DNA of 64,000 nucleotides. Origin: Ruminococcus sp. GTDB lineage: Bacteria > Bacillota > Clostridia > Lachnospirales > Lachnospiraceae. Within the stretch, counting starts at the first letter, position 1, and each line of letters begins with the position of its first letter. Location: positions 1 through 64,000 of the forward strand of contig JACERV010000027.1 of NCBI GenBank assembly GCA_013911065.1, given 5' to 3'. Positions 41,147-49,247 of the stretch are shown in pieces. The translations under genes and the position numbers were made by a program. The notes under the pieces are model-generated. The model ran no database searches. It saw only the letters and a program-made list of their open reading frames with translations, and was not told the DNA's origin.

Positions 41147-42067
41147 ATGGGACGTTATTGTGTAAAACGTTTACTAAGTACCATCCCCTTGCTGCTGGTT
41201 ATTTCATTTTTGATATTTATGTTTATTCACATGATACCGGGTGACCCGGCCAGGCTGATTGCCGGCCAGGATGCAACCAAAGCAGATGTAAAAGTGGTGC
41301 GGGAACAACTGGGCCTTAATAAGCCCTTGTTAACGCAATACGGGGAGTATATGAAAGGACTTGTGACCGGAGACATGGGGCTGTCGATCCGAAATGGAAA
41401 GACCGTGGAGGATACAATCCTGCCGCGCCTGAAGCCGACCATTTTGCTGACCCTTTCGTCGGCTATGTGGGCAATTATGATAGGGATTGCTATCGGAGTA
41501 CTGGCGGCAGTTTTTCATGGTAAGATGGCTGATTATCTGGGAATGCTGATTGCCATTGTAGGAATCTCGGTGCCCGGTTTTTGGCTGGGTCTGCAGCTGA
41601 TTCAGATGTTTTCGGTTTCCCTGGGGTGGCTGCCCACTGGTGGGCTGGACAGCTGGCAGAGTTACGTGCTTCCGTCTCTGACCATGGGATCCGGAGTTAT
41701 GGCAATCATGGCACGTTTTACCAGATCATCAATGCTGGAAACAATGAGGGCTGACTATGTCCGGACGGCCAGAGCCAAAGGATTGATAGAATCACTGGTA
41801 GTGCTGCGGCATGGATTCAAAAATTCGCTGATTGAGATTGTCACTGTAGCCGGGCTGCAGATTGGTGGTTTGCTTTCAGGATCGGTCATGGCAGAAACGG
41901 TATTTTCCATCCCGGGACTGGGCCGTCTGCTGGTAGATTCAATTAATCTAAGAGACTATAAAGTAGTGCAGGCATTATTGTTGTTTTTTGCTTTGGAATA
42001 TATCGTAATCAATCTGATCGTCGACCTGCTGTATGGTGTAATCAATCCGAAAGTACGATACGATTAA
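41147..42067 (+). CDS. dppB: peptide ABC transporter permease, DppB type
   Basis: The 306-residue permease has about six membrane helices, an N terminus YCVKRLLSTIPLLLVISFLI, the loop GQDATKADVKVVREQLGLNKPL typical of DppB/OppB, and the EAA loop RADYVRTARAKGLIESLVVL...RHGFKN. AAGGAGG lies 7 bases before the ATG. It pairs with the DppC-type permease 16 bases downstream. Confidence 0.94.
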   Translation: MGRYCVKRLLSTIPLLLVISFLIFMFIHMIPGDPARLIAGQDATKADVKVVREQLGLNKPLLTQYGEYMKGLVTGDMGLSIRNGKTVEDTILPRLKPTILLTLSSAMWAIMIGIAIGVLAAVFHGKMADYLGMLIAIVGISVPGFWLGLQLIQMFSVSLGWLPTGGLDSWQSYVLPSLTMGSGVMAIMARFTRSSMLETMRADYVRTARAKGLIESLVVLRHGFKNSLIEIVTVAGLQIGGLLSGSVMAETVFSIPGLGRLLVDSINLRDYKVVQALLLFFALEYIVINLIVDLLYGVINPKVRYD

Positions 42068-42083
42068 GAAGGAGGGAAAAGTA

Positions 42084-42986
42084 ATGGCACAAACAAAAAT
42101 AAATGGTTATTCAGATCAATTTGCCGCTGCTGAAGAACTCCCGAAAGCGAAGAGCAGGGCAAAAGAATTTATTAAAAAGTTTTTGAAACGCCGGACTGCT
42201 GTGGTGGCCTTTGTATTTATCATCCTTATGATTATTATGGCAATCATTGCTCCGTATATCGTTCCATACGATGCCGGACAGGCTGATTACAGCAATCTGC
42301 TTTCGGGACCCGGCAAAGGACATATCTGGGGAACCGATGAGTACGGGCGGGATATCTTCAGCCGTTTGATGGTTGGAACCAGGACCTCACTTTTCAGTGC
42401 GCTGACGGCAACGGTGATTGGAACAGCCGGTGGAGTGCTTCTGGGGTTGCTTGCCGGATTCTTCGGAGGAATTCTTGATTCGTTGATTATGCGGTTCTGT
42501 GATGTTATGTTTGCATTTCCGGATATTCTGCTGGCAATTGCGGTTGTGGCAATTATTGGTCCCGGAATGATTAATGTAATGATAGCAGTGGCAGTATTTA
42601 CAGTACCGTCATTTGCGCGGATTACCCGAAGCGCGACGCTGTCGGTAAAACAGGAGCTATATATTGAAGTGGCCCGTTCTTTAGGATGTACGAACAGCAG
42701 ATTGCTATTTGTACATGTATTACCGGGAACCATCCCATCGATGATTGTGAATTTCACGATGCGTATCGGTACTGCAATCTTGGCGGCGTCATCCTTAAGC
42801 TTCCTCGGTTTTGGTGCAAATGTGACTGAACCGGACTGGGGAGCAATGTTGTCACAAGGACGTAACTATTTAAATACGGCACCCCATATCGTATTATTTC
42901 CGGGGATTTTAATTCTGCTGACGGTACTGGCGTTCAATCTGCTCGGTGACGGACTGCGGGATACTCTGGATCCGAAAATGAACTAG
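42084..42986 (+). CDS. dppC: peptide ABC transporter permease, DppC type
   Basis: The 300-residue permease starts with a cytoplasmic tail and has about six helices. The motif HIWGTDEYGRDIFSRLMVGTR is diagnostic for DppC/OppC, and the EAA loop is ARSLGCTNSRLLFVHVLPGT. AAGGAGG precedes the ATG, and the ATPase gene follows after 11 bases. Confidence 0.94.
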   Translation: MAQTKINGYSDQFAAAEELPKAKSRAKEFIKKFLKRRTAVVAFVFIILMIIMAIIAPYIVPYDAGQADYSNLLSGPGKGHIWGTDEYGRDIFSRLMVGTRTSLFSALTATVIGTAGGVLLGLLAGFFGGILDSLIMRFCDVMFAFPDILLAIAVVAIIGPGMINVMIAVAVFTVPSFARITRSATLSVKQELYIEVARSLGCTNSRLLFVHVLPGTIPSMIVNFTMRIGTAILAASSLSFLGFGANVTEPDWGAMLSQGRNYLNTAPHIVLFPGILILLTVLAFNLLGDGLRDTLDPKMN

Positions 42987-42997
42987 GAGGGAAAATC

Positions 42998-43999
42998 ATG
43001 TCAGAGAAGCTATTAGAAGTAAAAAACCTCCGGACGGAGTTCAAACGGGATAAAAGTTGGGTGACAGCAGTGAATCATGTTTCCTTTTCCATTAACCGCG
43101 GAGAGATACTGGGACTGGTTGGAGAGTCCGGATGCGGCAAATCGGTAACATCCTTATCGATTATGCGGCTTCTGGCGACCAGAAACAGTAAAATATCTGA
43201 AGGAGAGGTGCTGATAAACAGCCGGGATTTACTTCAGATAAATAAAAAGGCGATGTGCAAAGTCCGCGGTCGCGAGATTGCGATGATTTTTCAGGAACCA
43301 ATGAATTCTCTCAATCCCTGTATGCGGATTGGACGGCAGTTAACCGAGGCCATTCTTCTGCATAATGAAATCAGCAAGGAAGCTGCGGCCAGCCGGGCTT
43401 ATGATGTTCTGAAAGCGGTAGGGATTCCGGAGCCGAACATGACCCTGAAGAGTTATCCCCATCAATTATCAGGCGGGATGTGTCAACGCGTTATGATTGC
43501 AATGGCAATGTCGTGTGAGCCCGAACTGTTGATTGCAGATGAGCCGACAACTGCACTGGATGTAACGATTCAGGCCCAGATACTGGAGCTGATGGAAGAA
43601 ATCCGGGAAAAGAGAAATACTGGAATTCTGTTGATTACCCATGATCTGGGCGTGGTTGCAGAGATGTGCAGCCGAGTGGTAGTCATGTATGCCGGACGAA
43701 TCGTTGAAGAAAAGCCGGTCAAAGAATTATTCGAATGTCCGCAGCATCCGTATACTCAGGGACTGATTGAATCAGTACCGAAACTGGGGAGCAATATGAC
43801 TTCCCTGCCGTCTATACCGGGAAGTGTGCCAGATTTGGCGGTGATGCCAAAGGGGTGTAAGTTTGCGCCACGGTGCAAGTTTGCTATGGAAATCTGCCGG
43901 GAACAGGAACCCAGTCTGGAGGCAACTGATGAGACCGGAACACGCAGATGCAGGTGCCATCTGCTGCATACCGACAGACAGGAGGTGACATCCGTATGA
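42998..43999 (+). CDS. dppD: peptide ABC transporter ATP-binding protein, DppD type
   Basis: The 333-residue ATPase has Walker [12 protein letters not shown] (about residue 40), signature LSGGMCQRVMIAMA (about 155), Walker B LLIADEPTTALD and the switch THDLG. The C-terminal oligopeptide-transporter domain has CKFAPRCKFAMEICREQEP, the Cys motif usual in DppD/OppD, which can hold an Fe-S cluster in some members. It overlaps the next gene through ATGA. Confidence 0.94.
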   Translation: MSEKLLEVKNLRTEFKRDKSWVTAVNHVSFSINRGEILGLVGESGCGKSVTSLSIMRLLATRNSKISEGEVLINSRDLLQINKKAMCKVRGREIAMIFQEPMNSLNPCMRIGRQLTEAILLHNEISKEAAASRAYDVLKAVGIPEPNMTLKSYPHQLSGGMCQRVMIAMAMSCEPELLIADEPTTALDVTIQAQILELMEEIREKRNTGILLITHDLGVVAEMCSRVVVMYAGRIVEEKPVKELFECPQHPYTQGLIESVPKLGSNMTSLPSIPGSVPDLAVMPKGCKFAPRCKFAMEICREQEPSLEATDETGTRRCRCHLLHTDRQEVTSV

Positions 44000-44967
44000 G
44001 TGAAGCATTAGTATCGGTGAAAAACGTAGTAAAAACATTTCCTGTAAATAAAGGGTTGTTTGCCAAAAAGAAATTTGTTCATGCAGTAAATGATGTTTCA
44101 TTTGAAATTATGCCGGGAGAGACTTTCTCGTTAGTAGGAGAATCCGGCTGCGGCAAGTCTACGACCGGCCGGCTGATCGATCATTTGCTGACGCCCGATG
44201 CCGGTGAAATATGGTTTGAAGGGAAAGAAATCTCCCGGATATCACAGAACGAAATGAGGCCGCTTAGATCAGATATCCAGATGATCTTCCAGGACCCGTA
44301 TGGTTCTTTGAATCCGCGGATGAAGGTTCAGGACCTGATTGGTGAGCCATTGCTGATTCATACCAACATGTCTGGCGGTGAACGGCTGAAAAAAGTGCAC
44401 GGCCTGCTGGAGGTAGTGGGCTTAAGTCCCGCTCATGGTGAAAGGTATCCTCATGAGTTTTCCGGCGGCCAGCGGCAGCGTATCGGAATTGCCAGAGCCC
44501 TGACTGTAAATCCCAAGCTGATAATTGCCGATGAACCGGTTTCGGCGCTGGATGTATCAATTCAGGCACAGGTGCTGAATCTTCTGCAGAAACTACAGAA
44601 GGATTATGATTTGACCTATTTATTTATTTCACATGATTTGAGCGTTGTAGAGATGATATCAGATCGGATTGCAGTAATGTATCTGGGGACGATTGTGGAG
44701 ACGGCACCGAAACGGGAACTTTACAGCAATCCGCGGCATCCGTATACGCGGGCTCTGCTTTCAGCAGTGCCGGTTCCGGATCCGGGGAGAAAAAAGAAGC
44801 GGATTATCCTGGAAGGGGATCTTCCGAGTACAACAAACCTTCCGGATGGTTGTCTGTTTCACACCAGATGTCCCTACTGTACCGACAAATGCAGGAAGGA
44901 ACGCCCAATGGCACGGACAATCGGGGAGGGACACATCGTGAAATGCCACTATAATAACAAGATGTAA
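43996..44967 (+). CDS. dppF: peptide ABC transporter ATP-binding protein, DppF type
   Basis: The 323-residue ATPase starts at the ATG at 43996 (GGAGG 10 bases upstream; it overlaps the dppD stop). Features: Walker [28 protein letters not shown], signature [14 protein letters not shown], Walker [13 protein letters not shown], and the C-terminal [19 protein letters not shown]. It completes the importer. The alpha-L-fucosidase gene follows after 14 bases, which ties the transporter to sugar-bearing substrates. Confidence 0.94.
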   Translation: MSEALVSVKNVVKTFPVNKGLFAKKKFVHAVNDVSFEIMPGETFSLVGESGCGKSTTGRLIDHLLTPDAGEIWFEGKEISRISQNEMRPLRSDIQMIFQDPYGSLNPRMKVQDLIGEPLLIHTNMSGGERLKKVHGLLEVVGLSPAHGERYPHEFSGGQRQRIGIARALTVNPKLIIADEPVSALDVSIQAQVLNLLQKLQKDYDLTYLFISHDLSVVEMISDRIAVMYLGTIVETAPKRELYSNPRHPYTRALLSAVPVPDPGRKKKRIILEGDLPSTTNLPDGCLFHTRCPYCTDKCRKERPMARTIGEGHIVKCHYNNKM

Positions 44968-44981
44968 GTGGAGGAGCAAAT

Positions 44982-46286
44982 ATGTATAAGTTTGACAAGG
45001 CAGAATATGAGAAGCGTATGGAGTGGTATAAAGAAGCCCGGTTCGGGATGTTTATCCACTGGGGACTGTATGCCATTCCAGCCCGTGGAGAATGGGTACG
45101 CAGTACGGAAGAAATACCCAAAGAAGAGTATATGAAATATTTTGACGAATTCGACCCCGCCAGTTATGACCCTGGGGCCTGGGCTAAAACAGCCAGAGAG
45201 GCCGGGATGAAATATGTCGTTTTAACAGCAAAACATCATGACGGTTTTTGCTTATATGACAGCCAGTATACTGATTTCAAGTCCACAAATACGCCCTGCG
45301 GCAGGGACGTGGTCGCAGAGTTTGTTGAAGCGGTGAGAGCTGAAGGATTAAAAGTAGGACTCTATTTTACACTGTTAGACTGGTACCATGACGACTATCC
45401 TCATTTCGGGGATAAGAATCATCCCATGCGTAACGATCCTCAATACCCGAATGAACACCGTAATTTTGATAATTATCTTACTTATATGCATAATCAGGTT
45501 AGAGAAATCTGTACGAATTACGGTAAGCTGGATGTGCTTTGGTTTGACTTTTCTTATGACGATATGCGCGGGGAAAAGTGGAAAGCTGCGGAACTGATGG
45601 ATATGGTAAGAAAGCTGCAGCCGGATGTGATTATTGACAATCGGCTGGAGGCCAGTGGAGAAGGTTTTGGGTCTCTGGCGGCCGGGGATCCGACGCCCTA
45701 TCACGGAGACTTTGTCAGCCCGGAACAGATAATTCCGCCAAATGGGCTGCAAGATGTGAATGGCAATGATTTGGTGTGGGAGGCATGCGTGACAATGAAC
45801 GGCAACTGGGGGTACCACGCGACCGACCATTATTTCAAACCTGCTTCCATGTTGATTAGAAAACTGGTAGAATGTGTATCAAAGGGTGGAAATCTGCTGC
45901 TCAACGTAGGACCGGATGCAAATGGGAACATTCCACAGGAATCCTTAACGGCACTTTCGGTCATGGGAGCATGGATGAAGCAGAATGGAAAAAGTATTTA
46001 CGGATGCGGCAAGGGGGATATACCAAAGCCGGATTACGGACGGGTGACGAAAAGCGGACGGCATGTCTATTTTCATTTGTTTGAGAATACCATCGGTCCG
46101 GTTCCGCTGATTGGAATCCGGAAAGAGGAGCTAAAGGGAATACGTTATCTGGCGACAGGAGCGGAAGTGCCTGTTTCAACCAGCTGGGTGCATAGTGATT
46201 ATCCGGATATTGTATTTGCGGACCTGGGACCTGATCCGATACTGCCCGATGAAAATGATACGGTATTAGAAGTAATACTGAAATGA
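44982..46286 (+). CDS. GH29 alpha-L-fucosidase, cytoplasmic
   Basis: The 434-residue GH29 enzyme has the N-terminal pattern ARFGMFIHWGLYAIPARGEW, YVVLTAKHHDGFCLYDS, and the nucleophile Asp in LDVLWFDFSYDD (about residue 189), followed by GWNYL-type GNLLLNVGPDANGNIP. It removes alpha-L-fucose from glycans. There is no signal peptide, so it acts on imported material. It is directly downstream of the oligopeptide importer and upstream of DeoR. The C-terminal beta domain is short. Confidence 0.92.
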   Translation: MYKFDKAEYEKRMEWYKEARFGMFIHWGLYAIPARGEWVRSTEEIPKEEYMKYFDEFDPASYDPGAWAKTAREAGMKYVVLTAKHHDGFCLYDSQYTDFKSTNTPCGRDVVAEFVEAVRAEGLKVGLYFTLLDWYHDDYPHFGDKNHPMRNDPQYPNEHRNFDNYLTYMHNQVREICTNYGKLDVLWFDFSYDDMRGEKWKAAELMDMVRKLQPDVIIDNRLEASGEGFGSLAAGDPTPYHGDFVSPEQIIPPNGLQDVNGNDLVWEACVTMNGNWGYHATDHYFKPASMLIRKLVECVSKGGNLLLNVGPDANGNIPQESLTALSVMGAWMKQNGKSIYGCGKGDIPKPDYGRVTKSGRHVYFHLFENTIGPVPLIGIRKEELKGIRYLATGAEVPVSTSWVHSDYPDIVFADLGPDPILPDENDTVLEVILK

Positions 46287-46298
46287 AAGGGGTAGACG

Positions 46299-47060
46299 AT
46301 GTTTACGGAAGAAAGACAGGAAGCAATTATAAAATGCCTTCATGAAAAGGGTAAAGTGAGAGTAAAAGAGCTCAGTGAGATGTTTGGGGTAACGGAGGAC
46401 TGCATCCGCAAAGACTTGAAAGCACTGGAAAATGCAGGCAGACTCAAAAGGACTTACGGAGGCGCAATTTTGTCACAGGATTATCCACTGGAGCGGGATG
46501 TTGTTGACCGCAGGAATTATCATATAAAAAAGAAAAAAGAGATTGCCAGAAAGGCAATGGATTTGATTAAAGATAATGAGACTATTTTTCTGGATATCTC
46601 AACGACCAATATTGAGTTGGCAAAATTATTGGCAGAATCCAGGAAACGGGTAGTTGTGGTAAGCAATATGATTGACATCCTGCAGATACTGGCAAAAAAC
46701 TCTCATATTACTGCCATTGGAACCGGTGGAACGATGTACCGCACCGTAAATGGATTTATGGGGGCAGCAACAATTGAATTCATCAAACAGTACAGTTTCG
46801 ACCGGGCATTTCTGGGTAGCTGTGGAGTTGATATGGTGGACTGTACCATTACGACGCTGGGAGCCGAGGACGGATTGACCAAAAAAGCGGCAATTCAAAG
46901 CGGCCGGCATAAATACGTCGTTATGGAGCGGGAGAAGTTTTATTTTAACGATTCATATAAATTTGCACATTTTGATGATATTAATGGAATTATTACGGAT
47001 GAATATCCTGACAGTATGACGGTCAGTGTATTAGAAGGGGCCGGTGTCAGGCTGTTTTAA
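46299..47060 (+). CDS. DeoR-family transcriptional regulator
   Basis: The 253-residue regulator has the DeoR HTH (ERQEAIIKCLHEKGKVRVKE, LSEMFGVTEDCIRKDLKALE) and the sugar-phosphate sensor domain with FLDISTTNIELAKLLA, VVVSNMIDILQIL and FLGSCGVDMVDCTITTLGAEDG. The family responds to phosphosugars. Placed inside the operon it probably controls the surrounding transporter and glycan genes, with a phosphorylated sugar such as fuculose or GlcNAc derivatives as possible effector. Confidence 0.93.
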   Translation: MFTEERQEAIIKCLHEKGKVRVKELSEMFGVTEDCIRKDLKALENAGRLKRTYGGAILSQDYPLERDVVDRRNYHIKKKKEIARKAMDLIKDNETIFLDISTTNIELAKLLAESRKRVVVVSNMIDILQILAKNSHITAIGTGGTMYRTVNGFMGAATIEFIKQYSFDRAFLGSCGVDMVDCTITTLGAEDGLTKKAAIQSGRHKYVVMEREKFYFNDSYKFAHFDDINGIITDEYPDSMTVSVLEGAGVRLF

Positions 47061-47073
47061 AGGAGGCAATAGA

Positions 47074-48498
47074 ATGATTCAGATTGTATCTGAATGTACA
47101 AGAAAGGTAAGTATATCTTTCTTTCGGGAAGACGACGATAATCTTTTATCGTTACCTGAAAGTATCCGGCTGCTGTTTGACGGGACATATTTGCAGTCAG
47201 TCTGGATGCCGGAGGGCCAGGATAGACTCAAATTACTGGTCGGAATGGGGAAGGTAAAAGAGGACAGAATACAGCGAAAGGAACTTGCCGCGTCTGCGGT
47301 GAAGCAATGCATAGAGAAAAAAATATCAGAGTTTTCCATGGATATCGGGCCGTTTCTGGCAGAAGAAGCCTCTGAATCTGTTTATGATATTGTAGAAGGA
47401 GCAATTTTGGGTACATATGAGCCGGGGCAGTTTCAGGACAGCGGCAGACAGCATGTTCAACTTGAACTTTCTGGAGTGCCAAAGCAGGTTATGGATGATA
47501 TAACTGCTGCTGTCCGGGAAATGGAAGCAGTTGCTGAAGGAATCTGTTTTGCCCGGGATATGGTAAATCTGCCCGGGAATAAACTGCGGCCCGAGGATTT
47601 TGCCTGTAAAGTGATACAATTTATAGAGGGAACCGGCGTGGAAACAACAGTGCTCGGTGCAGAAGAACTGCGGAAATTGGGTCTTAATGCGCTTCTGGGG
47701 GTTGGAGAAAGCAGTGCATATCTGCCCTGTATGGTGATTCTCCGCTATTGCGGGAATCCGGAGGACAGCAAGATCAGCGGTTTGATTGGAAAGGGAGTAA
47801 CCTGCGATACGGGCGGCTATTGTCTGAAACCGGGAGATTCCATGTTGGGCATCAAAGGTGATATGGCCGGTGGAGCGGCGGTCGCCGGAGTGGTTTACGC
47901 ACTGGCCAGAAACCGCATTAAGACGAATGTAACTGCAGTCATACCCATGTGTGAAAACCGGATATCACCGGGCAGCCTTTTACCCGGTGATGTAATTGAT
48001 TCCTATTCCGGCAAGACGATTGAGATTGCCAATACCGATGCGGAAGGGCGCCTGATTCTGGCAGATGCGGTGTCTTATGCAGTTCGTGATGAAGGGGTAA
48101 CGGAAGTACTCGATATTGCTACGCTGACCGGTGCCGTGGTAAACATGCTGGGGTTCAGCATCGGCGGAGCAATATGTGATAATAATGAATTTTATAAAAG
48201 ATTTGAAGCGGCCTGCAGAATCAGCGGGGAACGCTATCTGAGGCTGCCGTTTTACAAAGAGCATGAGAAAATGATTGAGAGCCCGGTTGCCGATATCCGG
48301 AATCTGGGAGAGAAATTCTGCGGAACGATTACGGCGGGATTATTTATCCGGGCATTCGCAGAAGAAAAGCCCTGGCTGCACCTGGATATTGCCGGGACTG
48401 CCTGGGTAGATACGCCGGTCTTTGCGTTTCAGAGCAAAGGTGCTACCGGAGCCGGGGTGACTTCGATTTATCAGCTTTGCAGCAAGGAGGAGCAATAA
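47074..48498 (+). CDS. M17 leucyl aminopeptidase
   Basis: The 474-residue peptidase shows the M17 metal site: IGKGVTCDTGGYCLKPGDSM (Lys and Asp ligands), GDMAGGAAVAGVVYAL, and the signature NTDAEGRLILADAVSYA with its Arg. It trims N-terminal residues from peptides in the cytoplasm. AAGGAGG precedes the ATG at 47074 by 7 bases; the frame before it overlaps deoR. It overlaps cutC by one base (TAATG). Confidence 0.93.
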   Translation: MIQIVSECTRKVSISFFREDDDNLLSLPESIRLLFDGTYLQSVWMPEGQDRLKLLVGMGKVKEDRIQRKELAASAVKQCIEKKISEFSMDIGPFLAEEASESVYDIVEGAILGTYEPGQFQDSGRQHVQLELSGVPKQVMDDITAAVREMEAVAEGICFARDMVNLPGNKLRPEDFACKVIQFIEGTGVETTVLGAEELRKLGLNALLGVGESSAYLPCMVILRYCGNPEDSKISGLIGKGVTCDTGGYCLKPGDSMLGIKGDMAGGAAVAGVVYALARNRIKTNVTAVIPMCENRISPGSLLPGDVIDSYSGKTIEIANTDAEGRLILADAVSYAVRDEGVTEVLDIATLTGAVVNMLGFSIGGAICDNNEFYKRFEAACRISGERYLRLPFYKEHEKMIESPVADIRNLGEKFCGTITAGLFIRAFAEEKPWLHLDIAGTAWVDTPVFAFQSKGATGAGVTSIYQLCSKEEQ

Positions 48499-49247
48499 TG
48501 CGGGGATTTGTATTAGAAGCGTGTGTGGATTCGGTAGAATCTGCCCTGGCAGCGGCACGGGGAGGGGCTGACCGCCTGGAGCTGTGCAGTAACCTGGTGA
48601 TTGGTGGGACAACGCCCAGCACAATATTGTTTGATGAAATCCGTAAGCATACGGATATCCATATAAATGTCTTGATTCGTCCGCGTTATGGCGACTTCTG
48701 TTATACTGATTTTGAGTTTAATATCATCAAAGGTGAAATCCGTGCGTTCCGTGAGCTGGGAGCTGAAGGGGTGGTATTGGGAATCCTGAAACCGGACGGG
48801 ACGCTGAATGTGGAACAACTGAAAGAATTAATGAGTCTGGCAGGAGAGATGTCAGTGACTCTGCACCGGGCCTTTGATGTATGCATAGATCCGTATAAAA
48901 CACTGGAACAGGCGGTTGATCTGGGAATCAGAACCATCCTTACATCAGGGCAGAAAAATGCCTGTATCCAGGGAACCGGACTTTTAAAAGAACTGGTTGA
49001 ACAAAGTGCCGGAAGAATTCAGATTCAGGTCGGGAGTGGTGTGGATGCAGAAGTAATCCGGGAAGTCTATCAGGTTACCGGTGCCAGTGCATACCATATG
49101 TCAGGTAAAGTGACCCTTGATAGTTCAATGGAATACCGGAAAGGCGGCGTAAGCATGGGATTGCCGTCCATCAGTGAATATGAAATCTGGCAGACCGATG
49201 AAATGAAGATACGGGAAGCAAGGCAGGTCCTGGAGGAATTACAATGA
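48498..49247 (+). CDS. cutC: CutC family protein
   Basis: The 249-residue TIM-barrel protein has the CutC pattern: LEACVDSVESALAAARGGAD RLELCSNL near the start, INVLIRPRYGDFCYTDFEF, VTLHRAFDVCIDPYKTLEQA, LGIRTILTSGQKN and GSGVDAEVI. CutC was first linked to copper tolerance, but its enzymatic role is unsettled and many members sit in glycan loci, as here. GGAGG precedes the ATG. It overlaps the downstream gene by ATGA. Confidence 0.9.
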   Translation: MRGFVLEACVDSVESALAAARGGADRLELCSNLVIGGTTPSTILFDEIRKHTDIHINVLIRPRYGDFCYTDFEFNIIKGEIRAFRELGAEGVVLGILKPDGTLNVEQLKELMSLAGEMSVTLHRAFDVCIDPYKTLEQAVDLGIRTILTSGQKNACIQGTGLLKELVEQSAGRIQIQVGSGVDAEVIREVYQVTGASAYHMSGKVTLDSSMEYRKGGVSMGLPSISEYEIWQTDEMKIREARQVLEELQ